Shown: piece after piece, positions 23,420 to 31,833 of the stretch
Layout of the letters: the number at the start of each line of letters is the position of its first letter
Position numbering within the stretch: position 1 is the first letter of the stretch
The notes under the pieces: generated by a model
Databases searched by the model: none
Told to the model about the DNA's origin: nothing
What the model saw: only the letters and a program-made list of their open reading frames with translations
Assembly (NCBI GenBank): GCA_016936015.1
Contig: JAFGPV010000141.1
Span: 1-60,270 of the forward strand
Origin: Pirellulales bacterium
GTDB lineage: Bacteria; Planctomycetota; Planctomycetia; Pirellulales; Thermoguttaceae
Direction: 5' to 3'
Length of the DNA stretch: 60,270 nt
Translations under genes and position numbers: made by a program

Positions 23420-24733
23420 ATGTCGCAGCATCCGAGTCGGCGTCAGTTTTTGATTACGGTTGCCCAGGGAGCGGCCTTGGGGATTTGCGGAGCGCAGGCG
23501 AATGACCGAGTTGCCGGTCCCGACTCTGCAAAATTCGCGGCATACGACGACTTGATGACGGCCTTCATGCGGGAACACCATCCGCCCGGCGCTGCTTTGG
23601 CGGTGGCGCATCACGGCCGTCCGATCTTCGCAAGCGGTTTCGGTTACGCCGACCGGGAAGCGCGGGAACGCGTCCGGACCGGTTCGCTGTTCCGCATCGC
23701 CAGTCTGAGCAAACCGTTTACGGCCGCGGCGGTTATGTGCCTGGTCGAACAAGGCAAGCTCAAGCTCGACGACCGGGTGCTGCCGCTGCTGCATCTGGAG
23801 CCGTATTTAGAGCCGGAAAGCCGAATGGACCCCAACTGGCGCGAGATCCGCGTGCGTCATTGCCTGCAACATACGGGCGGCTGGGACCGCGGCAAATCGT
23901 TCGACCCGATGGGCGCCGCGACGGCCGAGGAGGTGGCGAAGAAGCTCAAAATACCCCTGCCGATCTGCGCCGAAGACATCATCCGCTACACGCTGGGGAA
24001 GCCGTTGGATTTTGTCCCCGGGACGGCCTACGCCTACTCGAATTTCGGCTACTGCGTGCTGGGCCGCGTGATTGAGGCCGTTTCGAAGAAACCCTACCAC
24101 GAGTTCGTGTCCGAGCGGATCCTCGCTCCGCTGGGCATCGGCGACATGCGGCTGGGAAAAAATCTGTTGGCCGACCGCGCCCCCGGCGAAGTGAAATACT
24201 ATGACAGCCGGCAACGGACCGGCCGCGCCATCTCCGGCCCGGGGATCGGCCAACCGGCGCCGCTGCCCTACGGCGTCGAGTGCATCGAAACGATGGACGC
24301 CAATGGGGGTTGGATTGCTTCGGCCGTCGATCTGGTCCGTTTTGCCGCCGCCCTGGAAAATCCCCGTAAATGCCCAATCCTGAAGGAAGAAAGCATTCGC
24401 TTCATGCTCGCTCCTCCACCCGGACCGGTCGGACACGATCCGACGGGCCGGCCAAAGAGCACGTATTATGCCTGCGGCTGGAACGTGCGGCCGGCCGCGG
24501 GACAACCGGGCAAGTGCACGAAATGGCACTTCGGTCTCTTGGCGGGCAGTTCGACGATGTTGGTTTGCCGTGCGGACGGCTTCACGTGGGCCGTCCTGTT
24601 CAACAGCGACGCCGACAAAAACGGCAGGGAGTTCGCCGGCTTGATCGATCCGCTGCTGCACCAGGTGACCGACAAGATCAAGAGCAGGCTGGAGATCAAC
24701 GGGGGATCCGATCAGGCTATTCGAGTTTCTTGA
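23420..24733 (+). CDS. Secreted beta-lactamase-fold serine hydrolase
   Basis: About 437 residues of the class C beta-lactamase/penicillin-binding-protein superfamily, which also includes esterases and D-aminopeptidases. The start at 23420 puts SRRQFLITVAQGAALG at the N-terminus, a twin-arginine-like export signal. Catalytic motifs: SLSKP (Ser-x-x-Lys), AYSNFGY (Tyr-x-Asn) and WHFGLLAG, the likely HxG-type equivalent of KTG. The last 17 bases overlap tail-to-tail with the GH172-type gene on the other strand. Planctomycetes encode many such proteins with unknown substrates, so a resistance role should not be assumed. Confidence 0.85.
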   Translation: MSQHPSRRQFLITVAQGAALGICGAQANDRVAGPDSAKFAAYDDLMTAFMREHHPPGAALAVAHHGRPIFASGFGYADREARERVRTGSLFRIASLSKPFTAAAVMCLVEQGKLKLDDRVLPLLHLEPYLEPESRMDPNWREIRVRHCLQHTGGWDRGKSFDPMGAATAEEVAKKLKIPLPICAEDIIRYTLGKPLDFVPGTAYAYSNFGYCVLGRVIEAVSKKPYHEFVSERILAPLGIGDMRLGKNLLADRAPGEVKYYDSRQRTGRAISGPGIGQPAPLPYGVECIETMDANGGWIASAVDLVRFAAALENPRKCPILKEESIRFMLAPPPGPVGHDPTGRPKSTYYACGWNVRPAAGQPGKCTKWHFGLLAGSSTMLVCRADGFTWAVLFNSDADKNGREFAGLIDPLLHQVTDKIKSRLEINGGSDQAIRVS

Positions 24734-26699
24734 TCGACGCCTCGGCGGCCCAGCGCACACGGGGGATCTTGGCCAGTTCTTTCAACACCGGCAGGGCCGA
24801 GACGGCGGCCGGTTTACCGATGGCGCCCAGCGCCAAGGCGTAGGAACGCAAGGCCCGGACATCTTCATTCTTGACCGAGGCGGCTGCGATGAGGGCGGGC
24901 ACGGCCGCCTCCGCTTCTCGGCCGATGGCCCCAATGGCGTTGCCGGACATGAACCGAACGTCCGGATCGCCGTCCTTGAGCGCCGCCATCAGCGCCGGCA
25001 GGGCGGGAAGCGCTTCCCGGCCCTTGTCGCGCAAGGCCAGGGCCGCCAGACCCCGGGTGACGGGATTCGGATCGGACAGAAAACGACCAAGGTCGGCGGC
25101 GTCACCGGTCGGGAGTCGGGGCTCTTTCACGTTGGCGGCGGCCGCCCACGCGGCGGGGCCGACCTTCGCGAGAATGATGTCGTCGACGCCCAGGTTGTAT
25201 CCGGAAGACGCCTGGTTCTTGCCGAGGCAGACGAAAGTCAGGGTGTGGCGGCCCTTGGTCAGGTGCGGCCAGCCCACTTGGTAAGCGAGGCCCACGAACG
25301 TCTCCAGCGCGTAGCCGTCGAACTGCGTCTGCGGACGAACGTCGGCGCCCGGTTCGTGTTCGAGTTGGGGGACCTCCGGGTACTTGCCGTCGAGCAACAC
25401 CGTGTAGATGCCATAGTCGGAGGCCTGCGCGACTTCCGTGTAGATCTCGTAGTCGCCCTCTTCCGGGACGTCGAAAGGAATCTCGATCTTCGAACCCTTG
25501 CCTTGGGCCTGGAAGAGAATGACGTCTTTGGACCAGAAGAGTTCCGGCGAGATGGTCGCTTTGCCGCCTTCGGCCTTGACTTCCGCTAATGCTTTCTCCA
25601 CTTCGATCTGCCGGGCATTTCCCTGGGGAAGACGAGCCGAGCCGTAGGGTACGGGAGGTTGATCCAAGGCGATTCCTTCTTGATACCAGAACGCAACGCT
25701 GGACATCAGATCGGTGCGTTCTCCAAAGGTGGACTTGACCCTGCCCTGGGCATTGTAGGTCCAGCCCTTATGTTCGATCTCGACCGTAAGCGATTTCGTG
25801 AACGGGATCGGATCGAGCATGTGCCAGCGATAGGCGGTCATCCGCGAGCCGAGGCCGGTGCCCTCGGCAACGGTCACGCCGTAATACGGACCGTCGTCTT
25901 CGTGCAGGCCCCAGGCGTCGTTGAAGTAGTCTTCGCTCCCGGTGCCTTCGATGGACGGTTTTTTCTCGCCGTCGACCCAGAACAAATCGTCCCCTTCGCC
26001 GAACCAGCCGGGTTCGGCCTGTACGACCGACAGGACGGTGCCGACGTAATGACCTCTGCCGGAAGCTTTCAGGAATTCATAGGTGCCGCCGTCCGGAGGA
26101 GCCGGCAAGGCCTGCCGGTAGCGCGCGTGGAAGTACAGGGGTTTCTCGGGAAGCGACGGGACCTTCTGCCAATCGACGTGGTAATACAAACAGGTCACGC
26201 GGCGGCGGCCTTCGTTGGTCACCGTGATTTTGCAGGACTTTTTGAACGGCATGGGCCAATAGCAGTTGCGGGCCCGGCCGTCGGAACTATCGCGGACCAT
26301 GAGGGACCGGACCTTCTTCTCGACGCCGTGTCCGACGGCAAAGAAATCGCCCAGCGGCGCGTCGACGCTGGGCACCGGGCTCCCGTCGTAATAAACCCGC
26401 AGCCGCAGCAACCGGGGCCAGCCATACTCGTTGTCGGCGATGGTCATCCAAAGATGCGACACGATGCCGGGACCTTGCAGATCGGCCAGGACGGTGGTCT
26501 CGCCCGGGATCGGGTGTTTGCTGTCGTCGTTCGAGTTCCAATCGAGATTGTTCGACGAGGCGCGATGGGCCGTGAAGTTCTTGGGTTCGGTAAGACGAAA
26601 CGGATCCGGAACGCCCCGGGGGAGTTCCTGTGCGAGGAGATTCGCAATTGCTGAGAGCATTACGGCCGGCGCCAAGATGAAAAGGAGATTGGCTTTCAT
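24717..26699 (-). CDS. Secreted DUF2961 (GH172-like) protein with HEAT repeats
   Basis: About 660 residues; the start ATG at 26699 has GGAG ten bases upstream and gives a clean signal peptide (MKANLLFILAPAVML). Residues about 25-380 are the DUF2961 domain, now classed as glycoside hydrolase family 172, whose studied members act on fructofuranosides and arabinofuranosides. The diagnostic GTGSEDYFNDAWG lies near residue 255, and HLWMTIADNEYG is near the N-terminus. About 400-520 forms a beta-sandwich ending YNLGVDDIILAKVG. The last 130 residues are HEAT-type repeats (PALPALMAALKDGDPDVR). The three-part layout suggests a secreted glycosidase with a protein-contact tail. Upstream ATGs at 26807 and 26741 are less signal-like. 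Confidence 0.85.
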   Translation of the reverse strand: MKANLLFILAPAVMLSAIANLLAQELPRGVPDPFRLTEPKNFTAHRASSNNLDWNSNDDSKHPIPGETTVLADLQGPGIVSHLWMTIADNEYGWPRLLRLRVYYDGSPVPSVDAPLGDFFAVGHGVEKKVRSLMVRDSSDGRARNCYWPMPFKKSCKITVTNEGRRRVTCLYYHVDWQKVPSLPEKPLYFHARYRQALPAPPDGGTYEFLKASGRGHYVGTVLSVVQAEPGWFGEGDDLFWVDGEKKPSIEGTGSEDYFNDAWGLHEDDGPYYGVTVAEGTGLGSRMTAYRWHMLDPIPFTKSLTVEIEHKGWTYNAQGRVKSTFGERTDLMSSVAFWYQEGIALDQPPVPYGSARLPQGNARQIEVEKALAEVKAEGGKATISPELFWSKDVILFQAQGKGSKIEIPFDVPEEGDYEIYTEVAQASDYGIYTVLLDGKYPEVPQLEHEPGADVRPQTQFDGYALETFVGLAYQVGWPHLTKGRHTLTFVCLGKNQASSGYNLGVDDIILAKVGPAAWAAAANVKEPRLPTGDAADLGRFLSDPNPVTRGLAALALRDKGREALPALPALMAALKDGDPDVRFMSGNAIGAIGREAEAAVPALIAAASVKNEDVRALRSYALALGAIGKPAAVSALPVLKELAKIPRVRWAAEASIKKLE

Positions 26700-27169
26700 G
26701 GTCTTCTTCTCCAGAAAGAGATCGGGGAGCAAGCGTTTCATCCGCGGCGGCGGCTCTAAGGAAATAAAAAACCCTCTTCCTGAGATGCCCGGTTGGAAGT
26801 CCAACATTTGACGGGCACCAGGGTGGATTAGCCGGAGACGCCAACATCCACAATAACCGGTTTATTTTGGCCCGCAAGTGATCTGCCTTCGCCAGGAGAG
26901 CTGCAAAGTCTGCCGAAAAGCTTTCGATCACTTGATCTTCGATGGGGATGGTCCCAGGAATTCAATCCATGATTCCGGAAAGGATTTTTTGACGAATGAC
27001 GTGGTAAAACAGTCCAAAATCCGACATTACCCTTCCCCTGTCTGCCGTCCGGCCACCACGGCGATCTTGCCTTGCGGATCCAAGTCCGTCCCCCCCTGTA
27101 CATTCCCGCGTTTTTCGGTAAATTATGGGGTTTTGCCATTCAAGCCCATTGTCCATAAAGGATCCGATC
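26700..27169. other. Intergenic region before serC
   Basis: 470 bases between divergent genes. TAAATT at about 27118-27123 could be a -10 box for serC, with a poor -35 upstream. No gene is convincing here. Confidence 0.35.
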
Positions 27170-28264
27170 ATGGAAAAGCGCGTTTACAATTTTTCGCCCG
27201 GCCCGGCCGTTCTGCCCGTCCCCGTCCTCGAAGCGGCCCAGCGGGATTTGGTGGCCTTTCCGGGCGCCGGGTGTTCGATCCTGGAGATCAGCCACCGCTC
27301 GAAGACCTTCGATAAAATCATCAACGAGGCGGAAGCCAATATTCGAAAACTCTACGGTGTTCCCGAGAATTACCGCGTGCTGTTTATGCAGGGCGGGGCG
27401 ATCCTGCAGTTCGGCATGATTCCCATGAACCTTTTGCGGAACTCGGGCAAAACGGCCGACTACGTGGTCACCGGCACCTGGACGAAAAAAGCTTCCGCCG
27501 AAGCGAAGACCCAGGGTTCGGTCCGCATCGTCTGGGACGGCAAGGAGGGGAATTACAATCGGGTGCCCAAGGCCGAGGAACTGAAGTTCGATCCGAATGC
27601 CGCCTACGCGTACATCTGCTCGAACGAGACCATCCAGGGCGTGCAGTATCCCCGCGAGCCGGACGTCGGCGGCGTGCCGCTGATCTGCGACTCCTCGTCC
27701 GATTTCCTCTCCCGGCCGGTGCCGATCGAGAAGTACGGGCTCCTGTTCGCCTGCGCCCAAAAGAACGCCGGGCCGGCCGGCGTGACGACCGTCATCATCC
27801 GCGACGATCTGGTTGCCCGGTCGCCCGAGGACTTGCCGTCGCTGCTGAACTACAAGGTCTTCGCCGAAGGGAAATCGCTGTTGAACACCCCGCCCACCTT
27901 TGCCATCTACGTCGTGAAACTGGTGACTGATTGGCTTCTGAACACAATCGGAGGCCTGGAGAAGATGGCGGAAATCAACCGGAAGAAGGCCCGGATGCTC
28001 TACGACGCAGTGGACCAATCGAAGGGCTTTTACCTCCCCCATGCCGAGTCGGCAAGCCGTTCGATGATGAACGTCCCCTTCAAATTGTCCTCGGACGAAT
28101 TGACCCAGAAATTCCTTGCCGAGGCGGCGGCCGTAGACCTGTGTGAACTGAAGGGCCACCGTTCGGTCGGCGGGTGCCGGGCCTCGATCTACAACGCCAT
28201 GCCTGTTGAAGGCGTCGAAAAACTCCGCGATTTTATGCTCGATTTCGCCAAGAAAAACGGCTGA
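27170..28264 (+). CDS. serC: Phosphoserine aminotransferase SerC
   Basis: About 364 residues, PLP-dependent class V aminotransferase. It converts 3-phosphohydroxypyruvate to phosphoserine in serine synthesis and can also serve in pyridoxal phosphate synthesis. Diagnostic segments: YNFSPGPAVLP at the N-terminus, EISHRSKTF, FMQGGAILQF and ACAQKNAGPAG, whose Lys binds PLP. KGHRSVGGCRASIYNAMP near the C-terminus is also typical. The ATG at 27170 with AAGGA upstream is preferred to 27125, which adds a tail unlike the family. A hairpin follows at 28296-28336. Neighbouring genes are not serine-pathway genes. Confidence 0.95.
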   Translation: MEKRVYNFSPGPAVLPVPVLEAAQRDLVAFPGAGCSILEISHRSKTFDKIINEAEANIRKLYGVPENYRVLFMQGGAILQFGMIPMNLLRNSGKTADYVVTGTWTKKASAEAKTQGSVRIVWDGKEGNYNRVPKAEELKFDPNAAYAYICSNETIQGVQYPREPDVGGVPLICDSSSDFLSRPVPIEKYGLLFACAQKNAGPAGVTTVIIRDDLVARSPEDLPSLLNYKVFAEGKSLLNTPPTFAIYVVKLVTDWLLNTIGGLEKMAEINRKKARMLYDAVDQSKGFYLPHAESASRSMMNVPFKLSSDELTQKFLAEAAAVDLCELKGHRSVGGCRASIYNAMPVEGVEKLRDFMLDFAKKNG

Positions 28265-28295
28265 CCCCCGCATGGTTTATCGGAGAGGAATCGCC

Positions 28296-28336
28296 ATCCT
28301 GACGGGCATCATCTATGCATGGCGCCCGTCAGAATG
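28296..28336 (+). terminator. Hairpin after serC
   Basis: Arms CATCCTGACGGGC and GCCCGTCAGAATG (one mismatch) around a 15-base loop, 31 bases past the serC stop. A weak T-rich stretch follows. It fits a terminator. Confidence 0.55.
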
Positions 28337-28399
28337 ACTTTATAATCCGGACTGAAGCTCCTAAGATTTCTCCTCCGCATTACGTACTGTAGAGGGGGA

Positions 28400-28427
28400 T
28401 TGACAAATTCTTGAGGGGAGGTAGGAT
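28400..28427 (+). promoter_or_regulatory. Possible promoter of SufR-like regulator
   Basis: TTGACA at 28400-28405, 16 bases, then TAGGAT at 28422-28427, with an overlapping TATACT just downstream. The gene starts about 190 bases later, leaving a long leader. Confidence 0.35.
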
Positions 28428-28619
28428 ATACTCAATTCTGCTAAGAAATAATTGAAATATTCGTTATCAACTCTTGAAAAAAGTGGAATAATGGGGATAA
28501 CGGTATTTGTTATCCTTTTTTGGAAGGAAGTGGGCTTTTCGGAAGGCGGAGGGCATTTTTTTCTACCAGGGGAAATTGGCAGAATCGCCCTCTGAAAATA
28601 ATTCCACCCGGAATTCGCG

Positions 28620-29258
28620 ATGGCTGACACTACGGTAAGCGCCGCCGGGATGCGCATCATCAAGCTCCTCGTGGGCTATCCGCCCCAGACCGTCCAGGAT
28701 CTGATCGACGCCACGGGGGTGACCCGGACGGCGGTGACCGAGCAGCTTAACGAGTTGGCGGCGGCGGGTTTCGTCGAGCGGGGGACCGAACGTCTGCCGG
28801 GCCGGGGGCGTCCCCGGTATCTCTACAACGCCACTAACACCGCCTTGTTCCTGCTGTTTGCCCGCAACCATCAACTCGTCGTTCCGTTTCTCTGGAAAGC
28901 CATCGAAGACGTCTGCGGCGAAGAGTTGAAACATAAAATGCTCCGCAAGCTCGGCCGGATTCTCGCCGAGTCCTACAACCGCCGCGTTACGGCCAGAAAA
29001 CCGGAGGAGCGCCTGCGGCAACTCACGGACATACTCCGCATCGAAGGGGGCCTGATCGAGATCTCGGCGAAAAACGGGCAATTGGTCCTCTACAAACGGA
29101 GCTGCCCGTTTATCAGCATCTCCGACGGGAAGCAATCGATCTGCAACGTCGATCAAGAAATAATGAGCCACGTCGTCGGCCGCCCGGTCCGCCGCACCGC
29201 CTCCCGGCACGACGGGGCGCCGTGCTGCACTTTCGAGATCGCGTCCGCTAAAGAATAA
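28620..29258 (+). CDS. SufR-like winged-helix regulator
   Basis: A 212-residue transcription factor. Residues 8-70 form a winged helix (TVQDLIDATGVTRTAVTEQLNELAAAGFVER), followed by GRGRPRYLYN, the wing seen in SufR-type proteins. The C-terminal part resembles the iron-sulfur-binding region of SufR, a repressor of Fe-S assembly genes: C162 and C175 with 12 residues between. Where the third ligand is expected, in the VRRTAS segment, Ala194 is found. The end has adjacent Cys202 and Cys203 before TFEI. Whether a cluster can bind is therefore uncertain. No suf genes are in the window, so its targets are unknown. Confidence 0.72.
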   Translation: MADTTVSAAGMRIIKLLVGYPPQTVQDLIDATGVTRTAVTEQLNELAAAGFVERGTERLPGRGRPRYLYNATNTALFLLFARNHQLVVPFLWKAIEDVCGEELKHKMLRKLGRILAESYNRRVTARKPEERLRQLTDILRIEGGLIEISAKNGQLVLYKRSCPFISISDGKQSICNVDQEIMSHVVGRPVRRTASRHDGAPCCTFEIASAKE

Positions 29259-29267
29259 AGGCTTTCT

Positions 29268-29356
29268 TGTCATCCTGAGCGCAGCGAAGAATCTCTACCG
29301 TCCGCGCCGTTGGGTTTCTCTCCGACGCGCGGTTCTTCGCGTCGCTCAGAATGACA
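29268..29356. repeat. Inverted repeat with TCATTCTGAGCG arms
   Basis: Arms of 24-25 bases, TGTCATCCTGAGCGCAGCG and CGCGTCGCTCAGAATGACA at the ends, with a 40-base spacer. It lies between the regulator and the convergent small gene and may serve both as a terminator. A single arm, GTCATTCTGAGCGAA, also occurs at 32773-32787. Confidence 0.65.
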
Positions 29357-29376
29357 TGCGGACCTTCGTCGGATTT

Positions 29377-29730
29377 TTACGGCAGGATCGCCCGGACTAC
29401 GTTCCGCACCGGCTGGCCGGGATAGTAGACTTTCGTCCGAACGACCGCGGGCACGCCGACGACCGCCGGGGCGTAGTACGACGTGTACACCGGAGCCGGA
29501 GCGTAATAAGCGGTATAGACCGGCGCGGGAGCGTAGTACGACGTGTACACCGGCGCCGGGGCGTAACACGAGGTATAGACCGGAGCGGGGGCATAATACG
29601 CCGTGTAAACCGGCGCCGCCACCGGAGCGGAATAGTAGGCGGTCGCCACCGCCGGAGCGCCGCAACATTGCGCCCAGCCGACCGAACCCAACAGCATGAC
29701 CAACGCTACTGCACCAAGAAGTGATTTCAT
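29377..29730 (-). CDS. Small secreted Tyr/Ala/Pro repeat protein
   Basis: About 117 residues from an ATG with AAGGAG nine bases upstream. The signal peptide (MKSLLGAVALVMLLGSVGWA) is followed by CCGAPAV and then about six copies of a ten-residue unit close to YYAPAPVYTS. The DNA shows five 30-base units from 29471 to 29620 with alternating sub-types, so the array probably grew by duplicating 60-base pairs of units. The C-terminus is VRTKVYYPGQPVRNVVRAILP. Planctomycete genomes hold many such Tyr/Pro-rich exported proteins of unknown role, possibly cell-wall or matrix components (inference). Confidence 0.75.
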   Translation of the reverse strand: MKSLLGAVALVMLLGSVGWAQCCGAPAVATAYYSAPVAAPVYTAYYAPAPVYTSCYAPAPVYTSYYAPAPVYTAYYAPAPVYTSYYAPAVVGVPAVVRTKVYYPGQPVRNVVRAILP

Positions 29731-30022
29731 CGCGCGTGCTCCTTTTTTCACGTGAGTTTTACCACGTTGTCTGATCCGTACGTCCCCGCAAACACCTACA
29801 TGAAATCTATCTTAACTCCGGCCCCGAGGCAAGGGGCGGCCGGCGGAGTCATCCATCCGTTTTTTCCGGACCTAGTCCGGCCGCGTAGGAAGTCAGGGCA
29901 TTTTAAGGAGTTAACGGATTCCGTTCCCCGGATTGTTGCTTTTAGGCAACGCCAAATTTTTCCAATGCCTCCGCCCGCAAAGTCGGCCCTGCCCCCGGAA
30001 CTTGCGGAATCCGAAATGGCGG

Positions 30023-31039
30023 TTAAAACTCACCGGGTCCCGATCGCCGGCCCAGCAGGATCCACAGGAAGAACGGGCCGCCCAGCAGGGCGGTGATCAC
30101 GCCCACCGGGATTTCTGCGGGGGCCGTTGTCGTAAAAAACAACACCGTGCGTCCGACCGTGTCGCAGACCACCAGGAACGCCCCGCCCGTCAGCAGCGCG
30201 GCGGGCAGCAGCGCGCGGTGGTCCGGCCCGACCAGCAGGCGGCAGACGTGTGGGACGATCAGCCCCACGAAGCCGATCGGGCCACAAAACGCCACCACCG
30301 CGCCGACCATCAGCGAGACCGCGAAATACAGCGTCCGCTTCACGCCCCGCAGCGCCACGCCCCGGCTGACAGCGAAATCCTCGCCCATCAGCAGCAGGTT
30401 CAACTCGTGGATCAAATACGCCACCAGCAGGCACCCCGTAACGACGAAGGGGAGCACCAACAGCACCTCGTCCAATCCGACCACGTTGGCCATTCCGCCC
30501 ATCGTCCACCGCAAGATCCGGAACGTCTGGGTCGGATCGCTGAGGTACTGCAAAAAGAGGATTAAGCTGGAGAAGAAGAAGCTCAGCGCCACGCCGGCCA
30601 GGAGCATCGTCGCCGTGGTCGCCCCCGCCGGCGCCCGGGCGGCAAACAGGGCCACCAACAGGACCGTCAGCAAGGCCCCGAGCAGGGCGCCGATTGTGAC
30701 GCCGGGGACTCCCCACCAGGCAAAATCTCCGCCCAGGAAAAAGCACACGGTGGCCCCCAACGACGCCCCGCTGGCCACGCCCAGCGTAAAGGGCGTGGCC
30801 AATGGATTGCGGAACAGGGCCTGAAAACTCGTCCCCCCGGCCGAGAGCGCCGTGCCGGCCAGAAACGCCATCAGTACCCGGGGAATGCGGAGCTTCCAGA
30901 GGATGCCGACCCGCGCATCGTTTTCCGTGCCGCCCCACAAGGCGCTCAGGGGAATCCGCTCCATGCCGATAAACGGCGCCGCGGCCAGCACCGCCAGGGC
31001 GAAGAGCGCACATCCGAAAACGATCCAGCTTTTTTTCAT
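30023..31039 (-). CDS. FecCD/BtuC-type ABC transporter permease
   Basis: About 338 residues with roughly ten membrane helices. It is the permease of a type II ABC importer for iron-siderophore, heme or cobalamin. Family marks: RIPRVLMAFLAGTALSAGGTSFQALFRNPLATPFTLGVASGASLGA near the N-terminus and CGPIGFVGLIVPHVCRLLVGPDHR, the segment that contacts the ATPase. The start ATG at 31039 overlaps the ATPase stop by four bases (ATGA), showing translational coupling. Third gene of a binding protein-ATPase-permease operon on the minus strand. Confidence 0.92.
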   Translation of the reverse strand: MKKSWIVFGCALFALAVLAAAPFIGMERIPLSALWGGTENDARVGILWKLRIPRVLMAFLAGTALSAGGTSFQALFRNPLATPFTLGVASGASLGATVCFFLGGDFAWWGVPGVTIGALLGALLTVLLVALFAARAPAGATTATMLLAGVALSFFFSSLILFLQYLSDPTQTFRILRWTMGGMANVVGLDEVLLVLPFVVTGCLLVAYLIHELNLLLMGEDFAVSRGVALRGVKRTLYFAVSLMVGAVVAFCGPIGFVGLIVPHVCRLLVGPDHRALLPAALLTGGAFLVVCDTVGRTVLFFTTTAPAEIPVGVITALLGGPFFLWILLGRRSGPGEF

Positions 31040-31833
31040 GCGTTGTTTTTCCGGGGTACGATCATCGGCATTCCGGCCTGGGGATGTTGGACCAACAACA
31101 GCTCCGTCCCGTAAATCCGCTGGAGCACCTCGGGAATCATCATCTCGGCGGGCGGACCGTTGAAGACCACGCTCCCGTCTTTCAGCGCCAGTACCCGATC
31201 CGCTTCCAGGACCGCGTGATTCAGGTCGTGGGTGACGGCCACGATCGTGGCCCGGAACTCGCGTTTGGCCTGGGCCAGCAGGGCCAGGATCTCCTGCTGC
31301 CGGCGGTAATCGAGAAACGTGGTCGGCTCGTCCAGCAGCCAGATGGCGGCGTCCTGGGCCAGGGCGGCGGCGATGTAGACCTTCTGCCGTTCGCCGCCGC
31401 TTAAGGTGGAAAGGATCCGCTCGGCGAATTCCAGCGTGCCGGTCGACGCCATCGCCTGGCGGACCGCCTCCCGGTCGGTCTTCCGCACGGCGGCAAACGC
31501 GCTGAGGTACGGGTAGCGGCACATCAACAGGAATTGCTCGACGGTAAACGGAATCTGCCGGCTGTCGGCCTGGGGCACGTAGGCCAGCCGTTTCGCCAAG
31601 TCCTTCTGCCGGTACGACTGCCGCGGCCGCCCGTCGATTTCGAGCGTTCCCGCGCCGCCGTCGAGTAACCGGTCGAAACATTTCAGCAACGTCGTCTTTC
31701 CTGCGCCGTTGGGTCCGACGATCGCCACGTACTGGCCCCGGCCGATGGAAAACGACACGTCCCGGAGGATGGTCTTTCCCCCGCAGGCATAGGAGAAATG
31801 TTCCGCCCGGAGGACAACGTCGGCGTTGTTCAT
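31036..31833 (-). CDS. FecE/BtuD-type ABC transporter ATPase
   Basis: About 265 residues. Walker A GPNGAGKTT, signature LSGGERQKV, Walker B AIWLLDEPTT and switch THDL are all present. SYACGGKTILRDVSFSI and the length fit the iron/B12 uptake ATPases. The ATG at 31833 overlaps the stop of the binding-protein gene (ATGA), and its own stop overlaps the permease start the same way. The ATG at 31845 is also in frame but lies inside the upstream gene. Confidence 0.93.
   Translation of the reverse strand: MNNADVVLRAEHFSYACGGKTILRDVSFSIGRGQYVAIVGPNGAGKTTLLKCFDRLLDGGAGTLEIDGRPRQSYRQKDLAKRLAYVPQADSRQIPFTVEQFLLMCRYPYLSAFAAVRKTDREAVRQAMASTGTLEFAERILSTLSGGERQKVYIAAALAQDAAIWLLDEPTTFLDYRRQQEILALLAQAKREFRATIVAVTHDLNHAVLEADRVLALKDGSVVFNGPPAEMMIPEVLQRIYGTELLLVQHPQAGMPMIVPRKNNA

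Noticed and set aside
23420-24733. Antibiotic-resistance beta-lactamase
   Set aside because: The fold is shared by many esterases and peptidases; nothing here indicates action on antibiotics.
29471-29620. Possible CRISPR array (regular 30-base repeats)
   Set aside because: Units are contiguous with no spacers and lie in frame inside a signal-peptide-bearing gene.
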